From Novosphingobium cyanobacteriorum (lineage in GTDB: Bacteria > Pseudomonadota > Alphaproteobacteria > Sphingomonadales > Sphingomonadaceae): a stretch of 64,000 nucleotides of DNA. The number at the start of each line of letters is the position of its first letter. Within the stretch, counting starts at the first letter, position 1. The stretch covers positions 124,001 through 188,000 of the forward strand of contig NZ_JAROCY010000005.1 in assembly GCF_029436685.1 (NCBI RefSeq), given 5' to 3'. A program made the position numbers and the translations under genes. This document shows positions 42,873 to 53,883 of the stretch, piece after piece. The notes below the pieces were generated by a model. That model did no database searches and had not been told where the DNA came from. It saw only the letters and a program-made list of their open reading frames with translations.

Positions 42873-43853
42873 TCAGCAATCGAGCACGAAAGGCCCTGCG
42901 GCGCGCGCTTCGAGCATGGCGTGCGCCCTGGCCGCTTCGGCCAGCGGGAAGCGCCCACCCAGCGTGAGCGGCAGATCGCCAGCGGCCATCGCGGCGAACA
43001 GGCTTGCGGAACGGGCCAGCAGCGCCTCACGCGGCTGGATATAGGGCCACAGGAACGGGCGCGAGACCTTGGCAGACTTCGCGCCGAGACGCGACAGGTC
43101 GAACGGCGGGATCGGGCCAGATGCCTGGCCATAGTGGACGAGGTGGCCCAGCATGGCGAGCGAAGCCAGCGAACCTTCGAAGGTATCCGCGCCCACCGCA
43201 TCATAGACGACGTTCGCGCCCTTGCCGCCGGTGATCTCCATCACCCGCGTCGCCACGTCCTCGCTCTGGTAGGCGATCACGTGATCGCACCCGGCATCGC
43301 GCGCGGCCTGCTGCTTGGCGGGTGCCCCGGCGGTGCCGATCACGGTTGCGCCGCGCAACTTTGCCATGCGCGCGACCAGTTGCCCCACGCCGCCGCCGGC
43401 CGCCTGCGCCAGCACGACCATGCCGGGGGTTACCGGCTCGACCTGATCGACCAGCGCCTGCGTGGTCAGGCCTTTGAGATACCATGCGCTGGCAAGGCCG
43501 GGCTCGATGCCATCGGGCAAGGGTGCGGCCAGCTCCGCCTTCAACACGCGCGCCCGGGCATAGCCGCCATAGGCCCGCTCGATATATGCGACGCGGTCAC
43601 CGATGCGGAACAGGTCCACGCCCGGCCCCACCGCCTCGACCGTGCCCACTGCTTCCAGTCCGGGAATGCCCGGCAGGGCCAGCGTCTTGTAGGCGCCGGA
43701 CCGCACATAGACATCGTGGAAATTCACCGAAGCCGCCTGCTGGCGGACCAGGATCTCGCCCGGACCGGGATCGGGCAGGACGACGGATTCGACCTGCATG
43801 ACCTCTGGCCCGCCATAGTGGCGGATCACGATCGCTTCGGTGCTGCCCCCCAT
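42873..43853 (-). CDS. NADPH:quinone oxidoreductase (QOR family)
   Basis: The 326-residue zinc-independent medium-chain reductase has a GroES-like half (VRQQAASVNFHDVYVRSGAY; GIPGLEAVGTVEAVGPGV). A Rossmann half has the loop AQAAGGGVGQLVARMAKLRGA. It resembles E. coli Qor, which reduces quinones in one-electron steps. The start ATG 43853 follows the ftsH stop by 10 bases, so it is likely read from the ftsH operon. Confidence 0.92.
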   Translation of the reverse strand: MGGSTEAIVIRHYGGPEVMQVESVVLPDPGPGEILVRQQAASVNFHDVYVRSGAYKTLALPGIPGLEAVGTVEAVGPGVDLFRIGDRVAYIERAYGGYARARVLKAELAAPLPDGIEPGLASAWYLKGLTTQALVDQVEPVTPGMVVLAQAAGGGVGQLVARMAKLRGATVIGTAGAPAKQQAARDAGCDHVIAYQSEDVATRVMEITGGKGANVVYDAVGADTFEGSLASLAMLGHLVHYGQASGPIPPFDLSRLGAKSAKVSRPFLWPYIQPREALLARSASLFAAMAAGDLPLTLGGRFPLAEAARAHAMLEARAAGPFVLDC

Positions 43854-43863
43854 TGTGCCGTCC

Positions 43864-45804
<1,941 letters not shown>

Positions 45805-45926
45805 TGCGCATGCCTTCGCAAAGGGCGGAATCGCCCGCGTTCACCCGATCAATGTAGGATCGCAGCGGTGAATGGCAATATAACCACAAGTGCGAAAAAG
45901 CTGCGCACCGTAATCGGTTGCCTGCG

Positions 45927-46898
45927 TCAACCCGCGCGATGCGGCGCAGCCGGGGTGAAGCGCCATTCCGCCGCGCGGCCATCGCCCCGCACGCCGGCCA
46001 GAGTCGCCACTTCGCCCACGGCCAGCCGGCCATGCCAGCGCGCCACTTCGCTGCCGCGCGGAACGGATCGGCCCATCCGTGCGATCACCGTTTCCAGCAC
46101 GCGCAATTGCAAGGCGCGGGGGCCGGCAGGCTGCCAGACCAGCGCATCGCCAACCGGCGCCAGCGATCCCACGGCTTGCGCCACCGCCCAATCCAGCACC
46201 TCGTCCGCTTCGGCCAGATGCGTGGCACTGGCGGCAAGCGCTGCGCGGTCGAGCCAGTCCGCCTTCGCCATGGCGATGCGCAGCCGCGCCCGTTCGAAGC
46301 GGGGATCGCGGTTTGAAGGATCGTCCACTGCGGAGAGCCCCGCCTGCGCGCAGATGTCCACCAGTTCGCCGCGCCGCCAGCCGAGCAGCGGGCGCAACAG
46401 GGGCTGCGCGGTTCCGGGTACGGCCGCCCGCGCGCGCATGCCCGCAAGGCCGCGCAGGCCCGCGCCGCGATTCAGCCGCATCACCAGCGTTTCCGCCTGA
46501 TCGTCGGCATGGTGCGCCGTGACCAGCGCGCCCAGGCCTTCATCTTCCAGCCACTGGCCCAGCGCGGCATAGCGCGCTTCGCGCGCCCGCGCCTGCACGC
46601 CCGCTCCGCCCGACAGCGCCAGCGTGATCGTGCGATGGGCAATTCCGCGTTCGGCGCACAGGCCCGCGACCATGGCCGCCTCCGCCGCGCTTTCGACCCG
46701 CAGCCCGTGGTCCACGCTGGCCACCGCAAAGGCATCAGGGATCGCCGCGTGGGCCAGCAGCAGCAGCGCAGTGCTGTCTGGCCCGCCCGAAACGGCAAGG
46801 CCCACCGGTTGCCCGGTGGGCCACAGCTTCGCGAGGTCTTCGGCGAAGCGCGCCGTCAGCGCCGCGTCAATTGCAGGTGACCGATTTGCTGGCGGCAT
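45927..46898 (-). CDS. tilS: tRNA(Ile)-lysidine synthase TilS
   Basis: The 323-residue ATP-dependent ligase adds lysine to cytidine 34 of the minor isoleucine tRNA, changing codon reading from AUG to AUA. It has the PP-loop SGGPDSTALLLLAHAA, the SVDHGLR motif, AHHADDQAETLVMRLNRGAG and NRDPRFERARLR. The C-terminal domain is shorter than in E. coli. The start overlaps the end of the ybgF/cpoB gene by 32 bases. It stands between that gene and ftsH. Confidence 0.95.
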   Translation of the reverse strand: MPPANRSPAIDAALTARFAEDLAKLWPTGQPVGLAVSGGPDSTALLLLAHAAIPDAFAVASVDHGLRVESAAEAAMVAGLCAERGIAHRTITLALSGGAGVQARAREARYAALGQWLEDEGLGALVTAHHADDQAETLVMRLNRGAGLRGLAGMRARAAVPGTAQPLLRPLLGWRRGELVDICAQAGLSAVDDPSNRDPRFERARLRIAMAKADWLDRAALAASATHLAEADEVLDWAVAQAVGSLAPVGDALVWQPAGPRALQLRVLETVIARMGRSVPRGSEVARWHGRLAVGEVATLAGVRGDGRAAEWRFTPAAPHRAG

Positions 46899-47856
46899 CG
46901 TATTGCGCCTTCAACCGGCCGGCAGCCTCTGCCGGGTAGCTGCTCTTGAATTCGGCAAAGGCGGTGCAGGCGCGCTTGGTTTCCTTCAGTCGCGTCATCG
47001 CCACGCCCAGGTAGAGCAGGCTGTCGGGCGCGCGTTCGCCCTGCTTGTCGTTCAGGTAGTTCTGCACGAACCATTGCGCCGCGGTGCCCGGCTTGTTGTC
47101 GTCCAGATAGGCGCGGCCCAGCAGGTTGCGCGCATAGGTCAGCCGCTTGTGCTTGGGAAACTGCTGGGTGAAGGCGGTCAGCGCCTGCTGCGCCTCTGGA
47201 AAGAACTTCGCTTCCCACAGGCGATAGCCGTAGGAATAGAGATCCTCGCCCTTGTCGTCGGACACCGGCTTTTCGATGGCCGCGACGGCTGCGACGCGGG
47301 CGGCGGAGGGCTCGGCCGGCTTGGCCGTGGCGGGCGTGGTCGCCGCCGGAGCGGGCTTCGCAGGCGCGGGCTTCGCGGCCGGCGCGGGAGTTGCGGCAGA
47401 AGGGCCGGAAGCGGCGACGGGCGCCGCCGACGGCCCAGCCACATCATCGGTTGCCGGGGCCGGGGCAGGGGCGGGTTCGAGCGCGGTCAGGCGCGCTTCC
47501 AGCTTGGCCAGGCGGTTCTGGTTTTCCTCGGCCTGCCCGGTCAGCACCTTCAGCTGGCTTTCAACCGCGTCCATCCGCGCCATCAGGTCGGTCACGGCCG
47601 AATTGGCGGCGGGCGTGGGCGTGACAGTGCCCGGGGTCGGCGCGCCGATTTCGGGCGTGAAGGTCTTGCCTGCACCATCAGGGAAGACCTTGCGCTGCAC
47701 CGCGCGCAGTTCCGCCTCGATGCGCTTCAGGCGAAGGTCGGTATCCTGCGAGGTGGCCTGGGCATGTGCCGCCACCGGCAGGAACGCAGGCACGGGGCCC
47801 GCCAGCGAAAGCGCCAGCGCCACCTTCAACGCGCGGCTGCGGTACGTCAGATTCAT
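46867..47856 (-). CDS. cpoB: Tol-Pal system-associated protein YbgF/CpoB
   Basis: The 329-residue periplasmic protein has a signal peptide ending near AAHA, a coiled coil (about 35-110) for trimerisation and an Ala/Pro/Lys-rich flexible linker (about 115-185). A C-terminal TPR domain (about 200-325) begins DLYSYGYRLWEAKFFPEAQQ. CpoB links the Tol-Pal complex with peptidoglycan synthesis at division. The start ATG 47856 gives the signal peptide. Pal and tol genes are not in the window. The tilS gene follows, the expected neighbour. Confidence 0.9.
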   Translation of the reverse strand: MNLTYRSRALKVALALSLAGPVPAFLPVAAHAQATSQDTDLRLKRIEAELRAVQRKVFPDGAGKTFTPEIGAPTPGTVTPTPAANSAVTDLMARMDAVESQLKVLTGQAEENQNRLAKLEARLTALEPAPAPAPATDDVAGPSAAPVAASGPSAATPAPAAKPAPAKPAPAATTPATAKPAEPSAARVAAVAAIEKPVSDDKGEDLYSYGYRLWEAKFFPEAQQALTAFTQQFPKHKRLTYARNLLGRAYLDDNKPGTAAQWFVQNYLNDKQGERAPDSLLYLGVAMTRLKETKRACTAFAEFKSSYPAEAAGRLKAQYDAASKSVTCN

Positions 47857-47947
47857 GGTTGCTCCCGTCCGAAAGGTCTGGCGGCTTGCCCCCGTGCCGC
47901 GATCGTTAACGGTTTTGCCGCAGTGCAGCCGCGAAGTCGAGCGCTGG

Positions 47948-48946
47948 CTATTGTCCGGCCGTGGAAGATTCGGCCGTTGGTGCTGTCGGCGCAGGCTCGA
48001 CCGGGAGGGCCGCCGTCGGTGCAGGCCGCACGGCGCGGCGGGCGGGCGGGGTGACAGGGGCACGCACCGGCGTGGCTGGCGTGCTTGCCGCCGGAACGGG
48101 CGGGGCAACCGCCTGCCCCCGCGCCAGCAGCGCCTGCGCACTGACGGCCACGTTCTTCACGATGCCTTCCTTTTCGGCGATGCGTGGCACAGCCTGCCCG
48201 CCGATGGTGATGGCCAGCGCATCGGGCCGCCCGGTCCACAGCACGGGCCCGGTTGCGTCGGCAGGCACGGTATAGCTTTCGCCCTTGGCCAGTTGCTTCT
48301 GCAGCAGCTGCTTGCCCGCGCCATCGCTGAATTTCACCCAGATCGCGTCTTCCAGCGCGGTGAACACCACCGGGCCACCGGGCTGCGCCGCCGGAGCGGC
48401 CGGACGCGGCGCCGGGGCGGTGGCGGGCCTGGGTTCCTCCGGCCCGACCAGCGCTGGCAGCTCGGCAGAGGGCCAGTAATAGCTGCGCCAGAACACCAGC
48501 CCCATCGCGATCACCGCGGCGACCAGCAGCACCGCCAGCCATGAAACCATGTGCGACGGCGTCTTGTCGGGATCGCCCACCTCGAACTGATGGATCACCC
48601 GAGGTTCGGGGCGTGGGGCGCTGCCATCCAGCTCGCGCCGCACGTCCTCGGTGATCTGCTTTTCGTCCAGCCCCACCGCCTTGGCATAGCTGCGCGCGAA
48701 ACCCAGGGCATAGGGGCGGCCGGGCAGGCTGGCGTAATCGCCCGCCTCCACCGCCTCGACATGGCGCTGCGTGATGCGGGTACGGGCGGCGATGTCCTTG
48801 ATCGACAGGCCCAGCGCCTCACGCCCTGCCTTCAGCCGCACGCCGACGCTTTGCGCCCTTGCGGAAAAAGCCGTTCCGTCCGCAGCGCCCGTTTCAGCAT
48901 TGTCCCCAGCGCCGTCCGGCCTCACGGCGTCGCTCCCGTCATCCAT
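47948..48946 (-). CDS. RodZ-like helix-turn-helix membrane protein
   Basis: The 332-residue protein has a cytoplasmic HTH_25/RodZ domain (about 30-100: VGVRLKAGREALGLSIKDIA, then TRITQRHVEAVEAGDY). One membrane helix is at about 135-155. A periplasmic DUF4115 beta domain (about 195-265: IWVKFSDGAGKQLLQKQL) precedes a Pro/Ala-rich tail. RodZ links MreB to the wall-synthesis complex and helps keep rod shape. ATG 48946 is chosen; a TTG four codons upstream is possible. The cell-shape context includes the bactofilin and M23 genes elsewhere in the window. Confidence 0.87.
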   Translation of the reverse strand: MDDGSDAVRPDGAGDNAETGAADGTAFSARAQSVGVRLKAGREALGLSIKDIAARTRITQRHVEAVEAGDYASLPGRPYALGFARSYAKAVGLDEKQITEDVRRELDGSAPRPEPRVIHQFEVGDPDKTPSHMVSWLAVLLVAAVIAMGLVFWRSYYWPSAELPALVGPEEPRPATAPAPRPAAPAAQPGGPVVFTALEDAIWVKFSDGAGKQLLQKQLAKGESYTVPADATGPVLWTGRPDALAITIGGQAVPRIAEKEGIVKNVAVSAQALLARGQAVAPPVPAASTPATPVRAPVTPPARRAVRPAPTAALPVEPAPTAPTAESSTAGQ

Positions 48947-49086
48947 GTCTTCGCGCAACCCTTATGCGTATTCGTGCGGAGCCCGTTCACGACAAGGCAT
49001 GATTGATGGCGGGTGAATGTCAACGGTTATCGCGCAGGATGCGACCAATCGGGCGACGAACCGCCTTCATGGGCACGCAAGAGTGC

Positions 49087-51366
49087 TCAATCGCATTCGA
49101 TTCCATGCATGCACGCCCATTCCGACAGGGTCGAGCGCATGTTGGCCGGCGGGGCGGCGAGCCACGAATCCATCGCGGCGCGAATCTCGGCAAGGTTCAC
49201 CTTGCCCACCAGTTCCTTGATCGGGCCCACTGCGGCGGGCGTGATCGAAAGCCGCGTGATGCCAAGGCCGAGCAGCGCCAGGGCTTCCAGCCGCCGCCCG
49301 CCCATCTCGCCGCACACGGTGATGTCGGTGCCGTGCGGAGCCACTGTCGTCACCACCCGGCGCAGGAAGCGCAGGATCGCCGGGCTCAGCCAGTCATAGC
49401 GCTCGGCCAGCTTGGGATTGGCGCGATCGGCCGCAAACAGGAACTGCGTCAGGTCATTGGTGCCGATCGACAGGAAGGAGAGGCGCGGGGCCAGCATGTC
49501 GAGGCATTCGGCCAGCGCCGGCACTTCCAGCATGGCGCCAAAGCGGATCGCCTCGGGCAGCAGCTTCTTCTGCTGCTTCAGGAAGGCGAGCTGCCCGTCG
49601 AACACCGCCTTGGCCGCGTCGAACTCCCACGGCTCGGTCACCATCGGGAACATCACGTTCAGCGTACGCCCGCCCGCCGCTTCCAGCAGGGCACGCGCCT
49701 GCGCCTTCAGCAGACCGTCACGTTCCAGCGCCACGCGCAGCGCGCGCCAGCCCATCGCCGGGTTTTCCTCGGTCTCGCCATCGTTGTGGCGCAGGTACGG
49801 CAGCACCTTGTCGCCGCCGATGTCCACCGTACGGAACACCACCGGGCGATCCCCCGCCGCATCCAGCACATCGCGATAGAGCCGCGTCTGGCGTTCGCGC
49901 GCGGGCAGCGTGGCAGAGACGAGGAACTGGAACTCGGTGCGGAACAGGCCGATGCCGTCTGCCCCGGTCAGGTTCAGCATCGGCATGTCATCGCGCAGGC
50001 CGGCGTTCATCATCACGGTGATACGCTCACCGTCGCGGGTGACGGGCTCGACCTCGCGCATCGCGGCATAGTGTGCCTGCCGCTCGCGGTTGCGCGCCGA
50101 TCGCGCCTCGAACGCTTCGACCAGCGCGGGTGTCGGCCGCACCTCGACCACACCCTGGTCGCCATCCAGCAGCAACTGGTCCCCGTCGCGAACCTTGCCA
50201 CGCAGGCTGCGCACGCGGCCCACCACCGGGACGCCCATGGCGCGCGCCACGATCACCACGTGCGCGGTCAGCGATCCTTCCTCAAGGATCACGCCCTTCA
50301 GCCGCCGCCGGTCATATTCCAGCAGTTCCGCCGGGCCCAGGTTGCGCGCGATCAGGATCGCATCGCCCTTGAGCCCCAAGCTCGCCGCCGTGCCCAGCTG
50401 GCCGGAAACGATGCGCAGTAGGCGGTTGGACAGGTCCTCCAGATCGTGCATCCGGTCCGCCAGCAGCGGATCGTCGATCTGGCGCATGCGCATGCGGGTG
50501 CGCTGCTGCACCCGTTCGATCGCCGCTTCGGCGGTCAGACCGGAATCGATCGCTTCCTTGATCCGGCGCGTCCAGCCTTCGTCATAGGCGAACATCTTGT
50601 AGGTCTCGAGCACCTCCTCGTGCTCGCCCCCCACGCCGAACTCCGCCTGGCTGGCCATGCGGTCGATCTGCTCGCGCATCTTGTCGAAGGCGAGGTAGAC
50701 GCGCTGCAGCTCGGCCTCGGTATCCTCGGCCACCACGTGTTCGATGGTCACGCGCGGCTGGTGGAACACCGCCTTGCCCGCCGCAATGCCCTTCACCAGG
50801 GTCAGCCCGGTCAACCGTTCGGGCCCGGTGTTCAGCGCGGCGGCGCCCGCCGCGTCGTCCTCGTCGATCAGCTCGGCATTGGCGATCAGTTCCGACAGCA
50901 CCATGGCCACGGTCTGCAGCGCCTCGATCTCCACCTCTTCATAGCGGCGCGGCTCGACATGCTGCACCGCCACCACGCCCACCGCGCGTTCGCGCCGCAC
51001 GATCGGCACGCCGGCGAACGAGTGGAACTTTTCCTCCCCCGTTTCCGGGCGGAAGGCGAAGTCAGGGTGCGCGGCGGCTTCGGCCAGGTTCAGCGTCTCG
51101 ATGTTCGCGGCGATCGTGCCGGTCAGGCCCTCGCCCACCGCCATGCGCGTGACGTGCACGGCAGCCTGGTTCAGCCCGCGCGTGGCGAACAGTTCCAGCA
51201 TGCCTTCGCGCAGCAGGTAGATCGAGCAGACCTCGCTATCCAGCTTCTCGCCGATCACGTCGACGATGCGATTGAGCTTGGCCTGCGCGGTGGCGCGCGA
51301 AGCCATGACCTCGTGCAACGAGGTGAGGATGGCGCGGGCAGCGGCGGCGGCGGTCAGCAGAGCCAT
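49087..51366 (-). CDS. ptsP: Phosphoenolpyruvate-protein phosphotransferase PtsP (EI-Ntr)
   Basis: The 759-residue enzyme has an N-terminal GAF sensory domain (about 15-160) and the PEP-utilising swivel domain with the phosphorylated His in SLTAHVVIVARAMG. A C-terminal PEP-binding barrel has GLFRTEFQFL and the catalytic Cys in ITVCGEMGGRRLEAL. This is the nitrogen-type enzyme I, which passes phosphate to NPr and EIIA-Ntr to control nitrogen, potassium and carbon metabolism. No ptsO or ptsN gene is adjacent. Confidence 0.97.
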   Translation of the reverse strand: MALLTAAAAARAILTSLHEVMASRATAQAKLNRIVDVIGEKLDSEVCSIYLLREGMLELFATRGLNQAAVHVTRMAVGEGLTGTIAANIETLNLAEAAAHPDFAFRPETGEEKFHSFAGVPIVRRERAVGVVAVQHVEPRRYEEVEIEALQTVAMVLSELIANAELIDEDDAAGAAALNTGPERLTGLTLVKGIAAGKAVFHQPRVTIEHVVAEDTEAELQRVYLAFDKMREQIDRMASQAEFGVGGEHEEVLETYKMFAYDEGWTRRIKEAIDSGLTAEAAIERVQQRTRMRMRQIDDPLLADRMHDLEDLSNRLLRIVSGQLGTAASLGLKGDAILIARNLGPAELLEYDRRRLKGVILEEGSLTAHVVIVARAMGVPVVGRVRSLRGKVRDGDQLLLDGDQGVVEVRPTPALVEAFEARSARNRERQAHYAAMREVEPVTRDGERITVMMNAGLRDDMPMLNLTGADGIGLFRTEFQFLVSATLPARERQTRLYRDVLDAAGDRPVVFRTVDIGGDKVLPYLRHNDGETEENPAMGWRALRVALERDGLLKAQARALLEAAGGRTLNVMFPMVTEPWEFDAAKAVFDGQLAFLKQQKKLLPEAIRFGAMLEVPALAECLDMLAPRLSFLSIGTNDLTQFLFAADRANPKLAERYDWLSPAILRFLRRVVTTVAPHGTDITVCGEMGGRRLEALALLGLGITRLSITPAAVGPIKELVGKVNLAEIRAAMDSWLAAPPANMRSTLSEWACMHGIECD

Positions 51367-51463
51367 GCCAACCGCTTATCGCAACCCCCGCCCTTTGCAA
51401 ACAAGACCCGCCACCTTTCTGGAGTTATTCGTATTTTGGAAAGGAAAGGCCATCCGGCCTTCC

Positions 51464-51553
51464 CTTGCGGTTCCAGCCCACTCCCCCGCCCGGCCACCCA
51501 CGAGAGTGCCCTGAAATGGGTGGCCGGGCGGGGGAGTGGGCTGGAACCGCAAG
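51464..51553. repeat. Perfect 37-bp inverted repeat (intergenic palindrome)
   Basis: The sequence at 51464-51500 is the exact reverse complement of 51517-51553, with a 16-base loop between. A smaller hairpin GCCTTCCGC-GGAT-GCGGAAGGC (51553-51574) abuts its right end, and another weaker one (51448-51463, GGCC-ATCC-GGCC) abuts its left. The arms are GC-rich and lack T-runs. The set looks like a mobile palindromic intergenic element rather than a terminator. It lies between ptsP and the first YdcH gene. Confidence 0.9.
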
Positions 51554-51594
51554 CCTTCCGCGGATGCGGAAGGCGCGCCAAAGCAAAACGAAAA

Positions 51595-51616
51595 GGCCGG
51601 TCCATGCGGACCGGCC
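51595..51616 (-). terminator. Rho-independent terminator of the minus-strand YdcH gene
   Basis: A perfect 9-base stem (GGCCGGTCC and complement, 4-base loop). On the minus strand it is followed by TTTTCGTTTTG. It lies 36 bases past the stop of the small gene. Confidence 0.9.
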
Positions 51617-51651
51617 CCTCCCTGCATCATGCATGTTATCTCTTTGTAACC

Positions 51652-51810
51652 TCAATGGAACCGGGCAAGCTCTTCCTTCAACTTGAGCTTGCGCCGCTTG
51701 AGCTCCATCACAACGGCTCCGTCCGGGATCGGGCGGGCCATTTCTTCGGCCAACTGGCGTTCAAGGCCGGCGTGCTTGGACTGCAAGGCGCTGAGATGCG
51801 ACGTTTCCAT
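51652..51810 (-). CDS. YdcH/DUF465 family small protein
   Basis: The 52-residue helical protein has the DUF465 pattern: LSALQSKHAGLERQLAEEM, then VMELKRRKLKLKEELARF. It is predicted to be a coiled-coil hairpin with unknown function. The start ATG 51810 has a near-perfect ribosome site (AAGGAGGT about 8 bases upstream). Its leader carries a 7-base hairpin (51848-51867). It has its own terminator and is monocistronic. Confidence 0.85.
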   Translation of the reverse strand: METSHLSALQSKHAGLERQLAEEMARPIPDGAVVMELKRRKLKLKEELARFH

Positions 51811-52056
51811 GCGGTATACCTCCTTCGGGAAAAATCCCCGTTGGCTCCGGCGGAAGGATGTCCGCCGAAAGGGATGGCGTCCACTTCGTGGGCCGATCCG
51901 ACTCATCGGAGCGGGCGCGTTGTCATGCTGCCGCATTCGCCGTATCTTGCAAGCCAAACCGCGCCGGATTGCGGCTCTTGCGGGTTCATCCGTAAGACGC
52001 TTGCAAGCATCGTTCCGTCGCAGGTAACGATGTTGCGCGTTCCAGGAGTGCCCGGG

Positions 52057-52254
52057 TTGACCGAAGATGAAATGCGCAAGCGGCTGGAGATGCTGCGGAT
52101 CGAACATCGCGATCTTGATGCCGCAATCGATGCGCTAAGCAGCACCGGCGCGGCCGACCAGTTGCAGGTCGCGCGGCTGAAGAAGCGCAAGCTGATGCTG
52201 AAGGACCAGATTGCGCTGATCGAGGACTACCTGATCCCGGACATCATCGCCTGA
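52057..52254 (+). CDS. YdcH/DUF465 family small protein (second copy type)
   Basis: The 65-residue protein has EMRKRLEMLRIEHRDLDAAI, then QLQVARLKKRKLMLKDQIAL and the conserved end IEDYLIPDIIA. It is a longer DUF465 type than the divergent neighbour at 51652. The start is taken as TTG 52057, with AGGAG 8 bases upstream; ATG 52030 in frame is an alternative. It probably precedes the rcdA gene, 157 bases downstream. Function is unknown. Confidence 0.82.
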   Translation: MTEDEMRKRLEMLRIEHRDLDAAIDALSSTGAADQLQVARLKKRKLMLKDQIALIEDYLIPDIIA

Positions 52255-52411
52255 ATCCGGCAAAATCCCGCGCTTTGAATCACTTGGCTGGTGGTGCATC
52301 GCACCATCGAAAGCACCATGGCCGTCCCGTTGCGGCACAGTGCAAATTTGGCTGGAACCTTGGCCCGCCAGACTGTTGAGAAAAGGGTTAACGCAGGACT
52401 ATGCGCACCCG

Positions 52412-52891
52412 ATGGCCCTTATGCCCAGCCTCAACCCGCGCATCGTGGAAGCGCTCTATGGCGAAGCGCTTGCGCTGGCCGAGGCTGTGCGCGCGTGCTT
52501 TGAACGGCTGCGCCAGCAACGGATGACGCAGCACGCCGAGACCGGTCACGATGAGGACCTGCTGCGCGTGCAGATCAGCTGCGAGGCGCTGCGCACCACC
52601 ACCCGCGTGATGCACTGCCTTGCCTGGCTGCTCAACCACCGCGCCTATTTTGCGGGTGAGCTTTCGGAACTGCAGTTGCGCCGCCATGGGCGGCTTATCG
52701 CCAATTTTCCCGCCAATGATCGCGAAGCCCTGGCCGCCCTGCCTGCCGAGGCACAGGCCCTGGTCCACGATAGCGAACGTCTTTACGAACGAATTCAGAG
52801 GCTTGAACGTGCCTGGCGGGGTGAGCCGCAACCCGGCCTCTCCGCCATAGACCGCCTGCGCCATCGCCTCGCCACGCGCCACGCCGGCTGA
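52412..52891 (+). CDS. rcdA: RcdA-like regulator of CtrA degradation (DUF1465)
   Basis: The 159-residue helical protein matches DUF1465: IVEALYGEALALAEAVRACF, ISCEALRTTTRVMHCLAWLL and ERLYERIQRLERAW. In Caulobacter, RcdA with CpdR and PopA delivers CtrA to ClpXP at the cell pole. The DUF1465 match supports the family; that it works in the same way here is inference. The start is ATG 52412 or ATG 52421. It is the third CtrA-circuit gene in the window, with sciP and trcR. Confidence 0.82.
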   Translation: MALMPSLNPRIVEALYGEALALAEAVRACFERLRQQRMTQHAETGHDEDLLRVQISCEALRTTTRVMHCLAWLLNHRAYFAGELSELQLRRHGRLIANFPANDREALAALPAEAQALVHDSERLYERIQRLERAWRGEPQPGLSAIDRLRHRLATRHAG

Positions 52892-52935
52892 CTCGCACAG
52901 TTGCGCCATGGGCCGGGCGTCCCCATAGCAGGATC

Positions 52936-53883
52936 ATGGCAACGCGCACCCCCGACGAGAACCCGCAGGACCGTTCCACGTGGAACACCGGCCTCGCCGT
53001 GACACTGGAACCGCTTGTGCGGCGGGTCCTGGCACCCAATCCTTCGCCCTACACGTTCACCGGAACGCAGACCTACCTGATCGGCAATGCCAGCGATGTG
53101 GCTGTGGTCGATCCCGGCCCTGCGGGCGGCGGTGCAGATGGCCATGCCGACACCAATGGCGCAGGCCATGTCGACGCCATCCTGGCGGCTGCGGGCGATG
53201 CACGGATCGTGGCGATCCTGTGTACCCACACGCACCGCGACCATAGCCCCGCCTCGCGCCCGCTGCAGGCGGCTACAGGTGCCCCGATCATTGGCTGTTC
53301 ACCGCTGTCGCTGGAAGATGACGGACCGCGCGCCGACGCAGCCTTCGATCCGGCCTATGTCCCCGATCGCGTACTGATGGATGGGGAACGCCTGTCGGGC
53401 GACGGCTGGACCATCGAGGCGGTCCACACGCCCGGCCACACCAGCAACCACCTGTGCTATGCGCTGGTGGAAAGCGACGCGCTGTTCACCGGCGATCACG
53501 TGATGGGCTGGTCCACCAGCGTGGTATCGCCCCCCGATGGAGACATGGCCGCCTATATGGCCAGCCTCGACAAGCTCTATCAGCGCAGCGATCGCGTCTA
53601 TTATCCGGCGCATGGTCCGCAGGTCGACAACCCTCGCCAGTTCGTGCGCGGCATGATCGGCCACCGCCGCCAGCGCGAACGGCAGATCCTGCGCCTGCTG
53701 GAACAAGGGGCCCATGCCATCCCCGATTTCGTTGCCGCGATGTACAAGGGGCTCGATCCACGGCTGCATGGCGCGGCCGGGCGATCGGTTCTTGCCCATC
53801 TGCTGGACCTTCGGCAGCGGACGCGCGTTTGCCCTGCCGACCCCGGCAAGCTGGAAACGACCCCATGGACCCTGATCGCCTGA
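52936..53883 (+). CDS. MBL fold metallo-hydrolase (LACTB2/glyoxalase II-like)
   Basis: The 315-residue enzyme has the metal motif THTHRDHSPAS (HxHxDH), HTPGHTSNHLCY and FTGDHVMG, and a C-terminal winged-helix-like tail with HLLDLRQRTRV. Its N-terminal part resembles LACTB2 and related hydrolases. The substrate is unknown. The start is ATG 52936. The next gene starts 19 bases before its stop, so the two are coupled. Confidence 0.9.
   Translation: MATRTPDENPQDRSTWNTGLAVTLEPLVRRVLAPNPSPYTFTGTQTYLIGNASDVAVVDPGPAGGGADGHADTNGAGHVDAILAAAGDARIVAILCTHTHRDHSPASRPLQAATGAPIIGCSPLSLEDDGPRADAAFDPAYVPDRVLMDGERLSGDGWTIEAVHTPGHTSNHLCYALVESDALFTGDHVMGWSTSVVSPPDGDMAAYMASLDKLYQRSDRVYYPAHGPQVDNPRQFVRGMIGHRRQRERQILRLLEQGAHAIPDFVAAMYKGLDPRLHGAAGRSVLAHLLDLRQRTRVCPADPGKLETTPWTLIA

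Noticed and set aside
51376..51686. Several short open frames on both strands across the 37-bp palindrome
   Set aside because: They arise from the GC-rich inverted repeat and encode mirrored Pro/Arg peptides with no gene features.
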